The notes beneath the pieces are model-generated. The model was given only the letters and a program-made list of their open reading frames with translations, did no database searches and had not been told where the DNA came from. From Atriophallophorus winterbourni (taxonomy: Eukaryota; Platyhelminthes; Trematoda; Plagiorchiida; Microphallidae), in assembly GCA_013407085.1 (NCBI GenBank), contig JACCGJ010016219.1, positions 1 to 64,000 of the forward strand: DNA of 64,000 bases. Direction: 5' to 3'. Of the stretch, positions 1 to 11,897 are shown in pieces. The first letter of the stretch is position 1. Each line of letters begins with the position of its first letter. A program made the position numbers and the translations under genes.

Positions 1-434
1 ATAGACAGTATAATTATTATAGGACGAATTCCAATCACAAAATAGGTGCGTAGAATCAATTGAAACTGCGATTGCGTCACACGTATTGGTCACATCACCG
101 ACAGTTAAGTTTTACATAATTGCTTAGATTATCACAATAGGGAATGAACCTACCTGAGAAAACATAAATTATCAGTTAAAAAACAGTAAGAGCATAAACA
201 GTAAAACAGGAAACATTAAAAACAAATAGAAACTTTAATGTAGAAAAATGAGATACAGTCAAACTGCCCGCTTTGTAAAAGTAAATACAAATTTGATTTA
301 TATGAACAAATCGCAACTAATACTTAACAATCGAACAGTCACTGAGAACTTTGAGACTTAAATGGAAATGTATCTGGAAAGTCTATTAATATACTAAATA
401 TACCGAACTAATGTTAACATTTGCATTATTTCTC
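1..434. other. AT-rich stretch without a recognised gene
   Basis: No open frame resembling a known protein and no clear repeat was seen here. It lies just beyond the 3' end of the minus-strand retroelement that begins near position 435. Confidence 0.5.
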
Positions 435-435
435 C

Positions 436-456
436 AGTATCATTATCATTATCAGT
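436..456 (-). repeat. TGATAA-type 3' tail microsatellite of element A
   Basis: On the minus strand about three TGATAA-like units follow the last RT-related sequence. CR1-group LINEs end in short tandem repeats rather than poly(A), so this is read as the 3' terminus of element A. Confidence 0.5.
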
Positions 457-719
457 ATTACAAGGCGATAGTCGACGAGTCGAAACAAGTGCCCAGAATC
501 TTTAGAAGTTGTGCTTGAAAACACCCGACACTACCAGGAGGGAGCACATGCGTGAGTATCTGTGAACGGTAGATGGTAGAGGTCTCATTATTGAAATGGT
601 AGGGAGTTAATTCATGTTGCATGTCCGATCGAATGAAAAGACAATGGACAGTAGCTAATTTCAACAAAAACGAAAATTAGGAAAGAATAGGATTTTCCCA
701 ATATTTTTGTTGTTTTCGA

Positions 720-2300
720 CAATAAATAACGATGGATTCGATCTTAAGGCTAATCCTCCGGAAGGAACACCTGCCACCGTTCGTCCAGCCCATGTTTGAA
801 CGCAGTTATTGAAGTTACCGAGATTAGTTCTGTGGGGATTGAGTTCCAGGCGTTCACTTCACGGATTCTAAAGAAGTGTGTTCTGGATTCCAGCATGGTG
901 TGCTGTTTACTCTGCTTGAGACTGTGCCCTCGATTACCAACCAAAGGAAACAACCGAAAGCGATCATTGAGTTCGAGACATCCTAATCCTTTTGATAACT
1001 TTAAAAGTCTCTATAAGATCCCCTAGGTTGCCTCCTCCTAGGCTAGAAATGTCCCAATGCTAATAGACGATTCTCATTTCATGTGTATGCTAAGCCCTCG
1101 ATTATGCGTGTGGCTAGCCTCTGTACCTTTTGTAGGTACTATATCCTCATGGTAATACGGCCTCCGAGACTCGATACATTAATCAAGATGTGGTCTTACT
1201 ATTGCCTTGTAGAGGGACAACAGCACTTTAGATTTTCTGCAAATGAGGGGTGACCGTAGTCGAAATACTTCCCTCCTGATCATTTAAACCGCAGCAGCAT
1301 ATTGGTCGACCTACTTAAATTTTGCGGTGACTATGATTCCTAAGTCCTTAGCAGATTTACACTACGGAACTCCGTGTGGTCTGAAATCGTAGAGACAATA
1401 ATGCTGCCTGACAGTGTAGAGAGCAAGTGACTCTTTTCTAGATTAAGGGAAACATCCCACTTAACCGCCAATGTCGTCACAACTTCTACGTCATTTATCA
1501 GATCGGAGTTATCCGACCTACCGACAATTTGTACGTCCTCAGCAAACATAACAGTGTGAGCGCAGTAAGTTATCTAGATCATCAATGAAGATGAGGAACA
1601 GCAACAGCATCATGAATGAGCCCTGGAGAACCCCACTCGTTATTTGCGCTCATGCGGAGTATGTATAATTTACCCTGAAAGTAAAGGAACGGTCACTATG
1701 TAATGCGCGAATCCAATCTAGTATGTGTCCAAAATTTCGTATGGCTAAGAGTTTGAGAAGCAAGAGCCTGTGGTTGACTGAATCAAAAGCAGTAATAAAC
1801 TCGAGATAAAAGATATCTACCGCTATAACATCATCCATGCTATTAGTGACCTTGTTTATCAATCTCAACAAGTTAGTCAGACATGACCTACGTTTTCGGA
1901 ATCCGTGTTTTGCGGCACTCAGTAGAGAGTGTTTCAAAAGGTACCCACAAATTTTGTCGCTGATCAACCTTTCCATGACCTTACATAGTACACTAGTGAT
2001 GCTAAACGGGCTGTAATTTTCGACTGCCGAAGACGCTCGTCCTTTAAGGTTAAGCGCTACAACGGCTGTTCTCCAGTCCAAAAGAAGGGTACACTGACTG
2101 AGGGATGTTCTGAAGGTTTCTGTGAACGGCGCAGCTAATCGAGTATCTATCAATCTGATCATTCGTGGATGGATGTCACCAGCCCCTGCTGTCTTGTTGT
2201 ACGCTAGAGTGGTCAATCTGGTCTCGTCATTGTGTGCCTCGAATGTAAAGTCAGTGCAGAGGGGTCTTTCACTGAGTGCACACTGAAGTGAGGGCACAGA
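720..2300 (-). pseudogene. Reverse transcriptase domain of element A (broken)
   Basis: The longest open piece is 1650-2297. It shows NKTAGAGDIHPR (usually NKSPGPDGIHPR), the ENYSP region (NYRPIS), AAKHGFRKRRSC (QHGFRKGRSC) and YLEFITAFDSVNH, which is motif A with its usual first aspartate changed to glutamate. Motif B follows out of frame as TSGVLQGS. Motif C is FAEDV at about 1530-1550, where the family has FADD. The C-terminal part at 750-953 has WNSIPTELISV, the WNSLP signature of CR1-like RTs. The two altered catalytic positions and the frame breaks show it cannot make an active enzyme. Confidence 0.8.
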
Positions 2301-2819
2301 GGCGTTCGAATTAATATCTCGACGTTACACGCTTTGAAAGTGCCAAAAAACAAGTGAGCCTTTTTTATGCTTGCAATAACGGCAGAGCCATCGTCTCTTC
2401 TCGAAGTACCTACACCTCTTCGTGATGAGCCTTTAGATTGAACGTAGTATCATTTCGAATGTTTATTGACCTCTTGAGCGAGTCTCATTTCTAAAGAGTA
2501 CATTGCAGCACGTATTTATGAAACAGCGATATTTTACGCTTCCTTATAACGGGCCCAATTCCCACAAGAAGGAGTGAGCTTGTAGCCCCTCCATCTTGCG
2601 TCGAGGTGACGTACGATAAGTGGGGATTGAAGCTGACCACCACAGAGGTTAACCATTTTTGCGATCGGTTACGAGTGGTGCGTATCGTTCCTGAAGTTAA
2701 AGAATGTTTTTCTTGCTATGTCCCTACATCACCTCCGCATGGTCAATGTATTGCCATGGGAGTAGCGCTCTTGCCGGCAGTGGGGCAGCAGGGTCGATCT
2801 AATGAATGCATCGAGAGTG

Positions 2820-2905
2820 CATATGTGGGGGTTTATAAAATAACAGTGGTAACTTGCAGGCTGACACTACATGGTCGCGCTTTCCTAATAGTGGTAGAAA
2901 GACCA
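2820..2905 (-). pseudogene. Endonuclease C-terminal relic of element A
   Basis: A minus-strand frame reads PLLGKRDHVVSACKLPLLF. This matches the end of the exonuclease-endonuclease-phosphatase domain of LINEs (PLG-x-SDH followed by hydrophobic residues), with the usual SDH serine changed to Arg. The rest of the domain between about 2300 and 3600 is too decayed to trace. Confidence 0.45.
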
Positions 2906-3659
2906 AATTTTCTATACCGATTTCAGCAGTTGAAATAACTAGGTCATGAGTAGACGGAGACTGACCCTCGCGGAATCTAGTTAGTTAGTTTACGTGTTGG
3001 TAACGTGCGTGGGAGTGTTGCCAGTCCAGAATGTCGTTTGCGTTTGCAGAAGCGTGCGAGGTTTGGTACTCCCAGTTTATTTTTGGTTGATTAAAATCAC
3101 CGAAATTTTTAAAGGATTTATTTCATCAGGTGATAGAGCATTCATTTTTTAAAAAGGATGACAATTTCTGACATCCAGGTTAATCTTCGTGGTCCGAGTC
3201 ACTGCAGCTCAACCACGATTTATCCTCTAATCGACGTAGCGCTACGGTGGCGCTCTTCAATGTTAGAGTACAATTTTATTGAGTTAGCGTCATCGTCACA
3301 CTACTGTCACTTACTTAGTTTTGCATCGGGAACGAATGCGATGGTCAACGATTTACAACTTACTTGGACTTTCTACTCTAATTAGGCTAAAACGTTTCTT
3401 GTGGTCGTCATGTCAGGTTGCACTTCGCACTTACCCTCAACGAGGTGACGTTTCTCAGCTTTTGAAAGAAAGTAGTCGCGATCACACTGCTTTGGAATTT
3501 GACTGCGAAGATCTGGCAGATGCCTCGTTTGGCACAACCCTCTATTTTTCAAAACGGTGATCTAGCTTTAGCCAGGACGTCGGGTGCATGCCTGATAACA
3601 TTTCCGCAGTCACCTTCCTTATAAGCCTTTTAGTCTCGGATGAAAGGCTCGACCTGCAT

Positions 3660-4132
3660 CAAGATTAAGACATTTTTGTCCGTGGTGAGCTACGTTTGTT
3701 TTTATATTGCAGCTCAGCAACCACTTTTTCTAAGTTATGGATTTCCCGGGCAAGTGCGCGTACATCATTTGTTGGGCTTGTATCACCCCCTCGATTTGCA
3801 CTCACTTGCATACAGGGAGCCTTCGGAGTACGAAAGAATGGCGATTGCTTCGTCTTTTTTAGTCTCAAGGGAGAGGTATGCTGGCTGCGGGGGACAGGAC
3901 CACAGACCTAGCTAATTTGGCAAAGGTTTTGGGCTTCGGATAGGTAAGTGTAGGAGAACGCTTACGTTCCACAAGACGTTTTCGCTCGTTAACTAAAGTT
4001 TCTACGGACTTCATGCATTCAGCGAATAACCATGCCAGCCATGAATGGGCTGCTTACACCTTAAATTAAGTTGGCGACATTCCAGAGCATTTGGCATGTG
4101 CCCAACGCAGGCACACATTGCACTTTATACCT
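3660..4132 (-). pseudogene. ORF1 relic with PHD-type finger and coiled coil (element A)
   Basis: Minus-strand frames show IKCNVCLRWAHAKC near 4085-4130, a C-x2-C-x4-H-x2-C arrangement like the middle of the PHD finger of CR1-group ORF1 proteins. A W-x-C-x2-C-like end follows about 30 residues later (WLFAEC). Further on, at 3665-3868, VRALAREIHNLEKVVAEL is a heptad-like coiled coil. ORF1 proteins of this group bind nucleic acid and accompany the RNA template. Stops interrupt the frame. Confidence 0.55.
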
Positions 4133-4220
4133 TTAGAAACCATTTTGTTGCAGAGAGAGTAGAGAAAAAATAGAAGAATATTGAATCATTTTGCACATTG
4201 AATCGATGAACTCACAAAAT

Positions 4221-4830
4221 AAATTAATTACGAAATTTGAGCAGCGCTTTCCAAAATATAGTTCAGTTTAGTTCACTTTAGTGGACACAGGACTGTATGT
4301 GGATGATTAACCAATCGTGCATCTAGATTTTAATTGTATGGATAGATTTTAAGAAGTGCGTATCACTTCCGAAATTCCTTTTTTGTTATTCTCGTCCTAG
4401 GCGACAGGCGAACAGAGTGGTTATATAAGGAGAACGTATTATACACACTTATTAAATAAGTTCATTTTGTGTTTCTTACGTCATGCTTATTTTTTCAAAT
4501 TGTAAGAAAAATGCTTATAAAAATAAAAATGTTAAACATTTTCATGAAAAAATTCCTCGATAAATGGCCTGCAAAATCCAGGATCGAATTCTCGAAAAAG
4601 GCTCATGCCACCGATGTGATTAGATCCTCAGTCAACTTGTTCAGAAGCTCAGGACTATCGAATGAGGAACTGGTGTCAACTATTTCTTCAATTGTGCTTT
4701 TTCGTGATTTTCATTTTATAACCTCTAGTTCAATAGTTAGTCTCTGGTGAGATCCTTTTTTAACAACCCTGTTATCTAAGCCCATCGAGGATTTTTAATA
4801 TATCACACCGTTCCCTAGACGCCAGCGAGG
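4221..4830 (+). repeat. Tandem duplication, copy 1 (610 bp)
   Basis: The unit runs from AAATTAATTACGAAATTTG to GACGCCAGCGAGG and is followed at once by a second, nearly identical copy. It contains a TATA-like TTATATAAGG near 4421 and an open frame (4469-4750, GTG start, 93 codons; first ATG near 4511). The protein is Lys/Ser-rich and matches no family I know. The plus strand is given only because this open frame lies on it. Confidence 0.85.
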
Positions 4831-5441
4831 AAATTAATTACGAAATTTGAGCAGCGCTTTCCAAAAATATAGTTCAGTTTAGTTCACTTTAGTGGACACA
4901 GGACTGTATGTGGATGATTAACCAATCGTGCATCTAGATTTTAATTGTATGGATAGATTTTAAGAAGTGCGTATCACTTCCGAAATTCCTTTTTTGTTAT
5001 TCTCGTCCTAGGCGACAGGCGAACATAGTGGTTATATAAGGAGAACGTATTATACACACTTATTAAATAAGTTCGTTTTGTGTTTCTTACGTCATGCTTA
5101 TTTTTTCAAATTTTAAGAAAAATACTTATAAAAATAAAAATGTTAAACATTTTCATGAAAAAACTCCTCGATAAATGGCCTGCAAAATCCAGGATCGAAT
5201 TCTCGAAAAAGGCTCATGCCACCAATGTGATTAGGTCCTCAGTCAACTTGTTCTTAAGCTCAGGACTATCGAATGAGGAACTGGTGTCAACTATTTCTTC
5301 AATTGTGCTTTTTCGTGATTTTCATTTTATAACCTCTAGTTCAATAGTTAGTCTCTGGTGAGATCCTTTTTTAACAACCCTGTTATCTAAGTCCATCGAA
5401 GATTTTTAATATATCACACTGTTCCCTAGACGCCAGCGAGG
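4831..5441 (+). repeat. Tandem duplication, copy 2 (611 bp)
   Basis: A direct head-to-tail repeat of 4221-4830 with about 2% difference by eye, including one inserted A. The open frame (5080-5361) stays open. About seven base changes in it give five amino-acid changes, which looks neutral rather than protein-conserving. The copies probably arose by a recent unequal exchange or replication slip. Confidence 0.85.
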
Positions 5442-6398
5442 AAGAGTGATATACTCGAAGAAATAATACATTACTCGTGGATTTTCTATACATACATTAA
5501 TTTATTCCGTTAGCCAAACGTTCATTATTTTTGTCTTTTTTGAAAACAGGGCTCAAGCTCGCATGTAGTGTTATTGATATGGCTTGACAATCGCCGTACA
5601 TATGGGGAGAAATATCTCCGGCGTTGTACATTTCAGAAAAGGTTCAATCATAAATAGCTCTAGTCTTGCTCGTTTTCTAGCTAAGAAACGTTGTGCTGCC
5701 AATTCAAAGGCCGCTGTAAATACTATGCAAAAATCCTTCACCCATGTATAGATTTGGATTGAATATTTCCGCTGATTTTAATCATCATAATTCTGTCTAC
5801 TAGTGCGAATAACAAATGACATTTACTACAGTTCGTATAAAGATAATAATCCTCTAAAGAATTCCTCGAGGAAACCTCAAAGGCCAAAAACATATTGCTT
5901 ATTTATTATCATGTACCGGTAATGAGTATGACATTTCCCACTCTCTTACGCGAGTACGAATTACCCGATCTATTAGTGCACTTCGTAAAATTCATACATA
6001 TATCTACTAAGAATAGAGCCTGCAAATCACGCGAAAAAGAAAATATTTGTGTGTATTGTTTAATTATGGATCGTTCATTCATTTAGGATCAAATGATTAA
6101 AGAACTTAAGAATTTATGTTTCAAATTTTTTCTTCTTCACAACATCACAGGTTTACGATATTTTGGAAGCGCGAAAATTATAATGCAAAAATAGAATGAA
6201 TTGCTTCAAATAAGCTCACAAATGATGTTTTTTCATGTATAAGTCTAATTACGTTTTGAGCATGTTCAGGCAAGAAAGTGCGCCACATGTTTGAGTAGGG
6301 AATTTCAAGGAAATATAGCACGTGTGACAAACATTGGCGCCGACAATCAATGCTTGAATTAACTCAAAACATACATCAAGCAAGTATCGTACTGTTCG
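5442..6398. other. AT-rich stretch without a recognised gene
   Basis: Only short frames occur here. The right end, next to the LTR-like repeat, might continue the CR1-like relic that resumes at 8604, but I could not confirm this. Confidence 0.4.
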
Positions 6399-6410
6399 AT
6401 GTTTATAACA

Positions 6411-6654
6411 TTCAACATCTACTTTGTTATATTTCTTGTTAATTCTAAAATCTAAACACTGTCCCTTTCACATGTTTCCTGCTGCATTTTGTTTTACTTT
6501 TTCACTTTTTATAATTTGACTCCATTTTCACAGAGCCATTTGTTCGTTTTGACTCGTGTGCGTAACGTCATACTTGCACGATATTGATGTTGACATTAAC
6601 CCTGATTTCAACATGCTTGACCCCAATAATTGAGCTATGTTTTTCCAATATTTG
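6411..6654 (+). repeat. LTR-like direct repeat, left copy
   Basis: Matches 8361-8603 over its length with scattered substitutions and small indels. Exact termini are uncertain by about 15 bp. Confidence 0.7.
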
Positions 6655-8360
6655 CAGTGAAGGTAATTGGTCCGATTGGGCAAGTGTTCACGAAGGCGTT
6701 TATGCATAATGGCTCAGATGCGCCTATGGTGATAGCTGATTTAGCCTAAGAATTGGGGCTATCAGTTACAAAGCTAATATTGATGTCAATTTAGTGCAAA
6801 GCAAAAGTAAACCAAAAATACAGTCACGTAATTTTTTATTCGGTCGCTAAATAATGGTTTCAATGTTGATGTCGATAAAGCTAAATAATGGATTTTCTTC
6901 CATTGAATGAGGTGACTATTTCAGAGAAGTCGTTATTGACGCAATTAAGTCAGCTATCCGATGTCATGGGTATTCGTATCCCAGATAACGATGTTCTTAT
7001 TTTATTTGGAGTAAACTTTCCACAATTTCATTGTGTTAAACACCTTCTTTGTAGATAAAAACAACCACGTGCACACTTAAAGCCATAAGGATGGAAGATC
7101 ATTTGTCCCATTTCGACAGCTATGCGTAAAGTTCCGGTAAATCGTCTAAACACTAAAGTAGGTAATGCTGAATTGATAAGGAAATGTTCTGACTATGAAT
7201 TTTCTGATAACCGATGTATTATGCGGTCGATTTTTGTACAATATAAATATATAATTTGAAAAGTCGAGCGTGATACACAACTGTGTAACGACCAATACGA
7301 AGAACCTGATCTGTGAAAAATTGAAAACCGACATGAAATTCCAAATCGTATAATGGAAACGAAAGGACGATATTTTGATGAAATGAAGAATGTTTACTTC
7401 GACGGCGAATATGATAGTAAGATTATCACTGGTACCCGGGATCGAAACTCGGAGTCATGGATTAGTGGTAAAGCGACCGATCAATGCAACACAAGGCTGA
7501 CGGTCAGCAATTCAATGGAAAAATTTGGAAGTATTTAACAGGGCAACACTTGGTGCATTAACCCTGCCGAGATAAAAGACACTGGATTTCATTTAATATA
7601 TTTTGATGGTTTGAACACAGCAGAGGAGTTAAAGATGTTGCAAAGAATATCTGAGAATGAATTTATGTATATTTTAAAATTATCCTTACCTTTGTGTAAA
7701 TTAAACCTATTTTGGAAGAATGGTGGTCTGTGCGCTAGCGGCGAGTCAGATCTGCTTTGATTGTATGCCACTTAATGCTCCTATCATATTATCTTATAGA
7801 AAACCAGTAGCAAACATTAACATGGGGTACAATAACGAATGTGAAGGGCATATTGGTACATATTAGGTCTCAGCCGCAGTACGCAAGAAGCATTGGCTAC
7901 TGCGATATTAATCTGTGCTGCAAAATATCTTACATTATTGCATTTTATGCAGAATGCGATTTAAAATATCATCGGAGCACATGGCGTCATAACGATTGGC
8001 ATCTGTTTATGCATTGGAATTGGCAGAAGTTGACAAATTTGGTCAGTTTCATGTTTGAGAAGTGTGAATTTACCAAAAAGATATGGATGCATATGGATGC
8101 AGTCCATTTGGAGGTTACGTATCCTAAATTGATTGATTCACTTGTGATAGCATCATTCCGTTTATTAAATTGTAGCGGTTCCCCCACGTAATTGTTCAGT
8201 GACAAAGGCAACAAATTTGTCAGAGCGGAGACTGAATTGAAACGTGTATCAAACGATATAATGATATGAAATACCAAAAGAGAGATATTGGAGCCCGAGG
8301 AAGAGTATTGCTAGTTAGAAAACCGAGGAGACATCGGCGGCGGTGTTGGATCTTTTAACC

Positions 8361-8603
8361 TTTCAACCTGTACTTTGTTATATTTCCTGTTAATTTTGAA
8401 ATCTAAACACTGTCTCATTCACATGTTTCCTACTGCATTTTGTTTTACTTTTTCACTTTTTATATTTTGACTCCATTTTTAAAGACCCATTTGATTGTTT
8501 TGACTTGTGTGCGTAACGTTATACTTGCACGATTTATTTTGACATTGACCCTGATTTCAACATGCTTGACCCCAATAACAGAGCTATGCTTTTCCTATAT
8601 TTG
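8361..8603 (+). repeat. LTR-like direct repeat, right copy
   Basis: Matches the left copy. It ends where a minus-strand CR1-like reverse transcriptase relic starts, as if the element had landed in that older copy. Confidence 0.7.
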
Positions 8604-10165
8604 ATTAACAGAATACAGAACCGCATTTCTGCATAAATCCTTGTTGGGTTCCAATTTACATAGGGATTTTGCGTGTCACTTAAATTGGGACATTTCCTCG
8701 AATGCAAACTTCAATCAAATCTTAGTGCATGTGTTTCAGTAGACACAATCCGATTGATCAGAAGAATATCGCGTGGTATCCTCCTTTGTGTAAAGCCTCA
8801 TAGGCCTGGACGTTGCAATTGTTCGGTGTACGGAACATTGCAAAGACACATCACAAATATTGATGCTCTGTTATAGATTTTATCAAAGTGAAGATTACCA
8901 TTTTGCAGCCAAGGAGCCCATACCTCTAGAGCGTACCCCATCTTATGACAAAGGTAAACGTTCATTGTCCTTGTTAACGTTACATGCGAGAATCTTCAAT
9001 ATATATATATATATAATCTGGCAGCGAACCGTGTAATCCAGGCTTTTCCAAATCCATACTCCAAGATCTATTTCCAACGAACTCCATGCCAATGTTTTAG
9101 TTCCCAATCCATATATGCAACGAAAATTCTTGCCAAAGTGGATCATCTTACTTCTCCCTATGTTGAATGTCATATCATTCATGGCCGTCCATTTGGACAT
9201 GTACGCCATATCCCTTCGCAGTTCCTCAACGCAGCGCAGTGAGTTTTCCATCATTAAGGATAGGAAAAATATATGTTTGAATTTTCGCTTTTGCTTTCAT
9301 GATTTTGTACAGTAAATTAAGATAGCGTTTCATTGTCGAAATTTGAATCAATTGGTGCGATTCTTCCTCCTCTCATCTTCACTTTGATGCGTAAATTACG
9401 AAAATGTTGCCAAGAAGTAGAGGTTTTGTAGGCTTTATGCTTCAACCACACTGATCGCTTCAGCGTCACCCACTTTTTTGTTTCGCTGCGAACAACGCAA
9501 AAAAAAACATATTCCGGTCTTTTTGGGAAATATTTGTGATTACTCGTTAATCTTCAGTTCCAGAAAATCTACAAGTTTGTTAAGGGCTTATTTGATCTGT
9601 CTGCCATTGCTGAATCTGCGCTATTATTTTACTCAGTGCCAAAATATCTGCCTGCCGAACAACCCCATTCACAGTAAACGGTTGCTGAGTGCTGCAAATA
9701 TAGTTGAACACAAGTACTGAATGGTCACTAAGACCCAGTGGAGCATTTGTGGATAGAGATCGTCCAAGATATAACGGGTAGGCAGGTTATAATCACCAAT
9801 AATTATAATCAATGCTTGCTGTGTGCGAGTTGATCGCTGAAGCACTTAGACCAACGTTTATTGTACGTTTTCGTAGATGAAAAGGACCGAGAGATCACAT
9901 CAATCCTGTAAAGTTCACCAGACATTGGTGTTAAAGAAAACCAAATTGTTTCATCGCTGGTGAATTCTGTGTTGTCTATTGGACGGCAATGGTGGCGATG
10001 ATAATAAACAGCAACACCACTACCACTTTTCGCTCAAATATCTTATCAAATACGTATTTGAAATGAATATGTCAGTTATAATCAATTGGGAGGTATATCA
10101 ATTTTATGTAATGGCGGTAATGTCCGGTGAGTGGTGCGAGCATATCTGGGTTAACTTCACCAACT
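8604..10165 (-). mobile_element. CR1-like element B: endonuclease plus RT C-terminal relic
   Basis: On the minus strand, 9640-10160 encodes pieces of the LINE endonuclease: IIGDYNLPTRY (usually GDFNLP) and LGLSDHSVLVFNY (the SDH motif). Positions 8943-9254 follow with RT finger/palm residues (DMTFNIGRSKMIHFGKN, then LAWSSLEIDLGVWI). The C-terminal region at 8610-8940 reads YALEVWAPWLQNG and RRIPRDILLINRIV. Much of the central RT is missing. Frames break several times. A short (AT)n run lies at about 9000-9018. Confidence 0.7.
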
Positions 10166-11329
10166 TGTTCGAAAGGCTATGTGCGTATGTATATTAACAT
10201 CTTATAAATTTTTAGAGTTTGAATCCTGAAATGTGATCAAGAGGCCTTTTCGCATAAAGCCGGATTGGTGAATTATTTTGCAGCAATCGCATATGATGCC
10301 GTTTAAACCACATCAACGAGTGTTGATGGTCGGTACTATCCTTTTTCTTGCTTTCGATTATTATCCTAATCAAGCTCAATTGGACTTTTTAGGCCAGGTT
10401 TATTCCATTACCTTTCCATTCACCTTATATACAAACGGTCATTTCGGTTGTCAAGATGGTTAGCTTTAAAGGTCTATGACCTTTCCTTTATAGTTGACAT
10501 ACCGCGGTATGCTGAATGCATCCACAAGTATGGCTTTTTCAATACCGATTATTTCGGCAAGGTATTTCCACTGTTCGTGGTCATGCTTAGACTTTTCTGG
10601 AGAAGGTACGCCAGCAGTCTATTTCGTAAAAACTAAAAGTACAAAACCTCTCAAATTAATTTCTTCTCAAGTTTTTTACGGCAAATTTCGCTCGAACCAT
10701 TGCAGATCTGAATGGATACGACATATAGAGTATGGAACAACGTTAAGTAGGTAAGCATTTGAGCGTACGTTTTTCACCACCTCCACAAATAGGACCATTA
10801 TTCTTAAAAGGTAAGGATAATCTTTGCGAGGATAATTTTGGTGGTGGTTCAGCCGAACTATTGATTAAGAAGTATCTACGGCCAGTCTCCTTGGACTACA
10901 GAGTTTATAGCACTCCACTTATTTTTTATTAGCCTCAAACACGGTTTCTCGTTAGTCGGTCTTGTTGATACATATAACACTGAGGTTTATTGTATCGACT
11001 AAAATCGTTGGTTAACGCAAAGACTAAACGTTTCTTAGTTCGAAAAAATAGAAGGACGATTCGGATATACTACGGTACTATTACACGATTAATAAACAAC
11101 AGCAATCGAAAAAACTCAGCTTTACCAATCTGTACAAATGATGTGAGCCGATAGTGCTCAACAGTTCTAAATAACAAGCTATCTGTTCACCCAATGCTGA
11201 GAAGATAGATTACCAAATTTTAATGCCAAAAGATAAGATTAACTATACAATCGTGAACAATTGTCTCTGCTTACTCTGAATACTGCGTGACAAACGCAGA
11301 CTAACCACGTCCTCCAGCTTCGCTTCTGT
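10166..11329. other. No recognised gene
   Basis: Plus-strand frames at 10278-10463, 10448-10636 and 10494-10754 overlap one another in different phases and match no family I know. No splice signals join them convincingly. Confidence 0.35.
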
Positions 11330-11800
11330 CCCTTCAATTTCAACCTACATCCGTCTTCATATCGAACATGCTACACCGGCATGGGATCCTTGATTGAAAA
11401 AAGATATTAGCTATTTGAAACTTCACAGTGCAGAGCGACAAATCTCATCCTGGGACTTTCTAATTATCCATACGAAATGAGACTTAAAATATTGAATTTG
11501 CATTCGGCTCAATACAGACGGAAACGAGGAGCACTAATATTCATTTGGACAGTCCTTAATTAAGCAAATCATCCTTGCATTCGTTTGCTTCATCTTTCCC
11601 ATAACACATATCTGCGTGGTCACCAATCTAAACTTTACCTACTGTTTAGCAGGTTGAACTGCTGCAAATACGCATTTTCTGTTCGCAATGTGCAATTATG
11701 GAATAGTTTACCTACTCACGTGTTACAATCTGGAACCATTGACGTTATCTAGAAATCACTAGATGTCTACATGGACAAGTATTTTTTTCACGTTTGACAA
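11330..11800 (+). mobile_element. CR1-like RT C-terminal fragment (+)
   Basis: One of few plus-strand LINE pieces. Frames read YIRLHIEHATPAWDP (usually YIRPHLEYAVQAWNP), LKILNLHSAQYRRKRGAL, LRGHQSKLYLLFSRLNC and VQLWNSLPTHVLQSGT. Together these are the C-terminal domain after the RT palm. Several stops and shifts are present. It is 5'-truncated, as is common for LINE insertions. Confidence 0.75.
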
Positions 11801-11897
11801 CAATCTCTAACAATATTTTAATATTTTTAGGATTTGCAGGGATCACTTATCACTTTGTTACCAAAGGCATTTGCCGCGTCAATCGAATAATCTCTGA

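Larger units (their letters stand above)
435..4150 (-). mobile_element. CR1-like non-LTR retrotransposon A, long but decayed
   Basis: Read on the minus strand the order is that of a two-ORF LINE. A PHD-type zinc finger and coiled coil (ORF1) lie near 3660-4130, an endonuclease end near 2820-2905, a reverse transcriptase at about 1340-2300, and an RT C-terminal domain down to about 750. A TGATAA-type microsatellite follows at about 436-455, where a LINE 3' tail should be. Every domain carries stops, frameshifts or changed catalytic residues, so it is a dead copy. Recognition rests on motif order and spacing, not on a database search. The clade (CR1/L2/Rex1 group) is inferred from the PHD finger in ORF1 and the RT motifs. 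Confidence 0.75.
6400..8610 (+). mobile_element. Candidate LTR-type element: two direct repeats of about 245 bp around a decayed 1.7-kb interior
   Basis: About 245 bp at 6411-6654 recur in the same orientation at 8361-8603 with clear but imperfect identity; shared blocks include ATCTAAACACTGT, CATGTTTCCT and CAACATGCTTGACCCC. TG occurs near both left ends (6400 and 8344). A purine-rich run (GAGCCCGAGGAAGAG) lies before the right copy. The interior holds one phrase (DGQQFNGKIWKYL, near 7500) that faintly recalls an integrase. No primer-binding site or target duplication was found. Two copies of an unrelated dispersed repeat remain possible. Confidence 0.45.

Noticed and set aside
2606..2938. 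A 110-codon plus-strand frame
   Set aside because: The minus strand of the same stretch contains the endonuclease end of element A, which explains it better.
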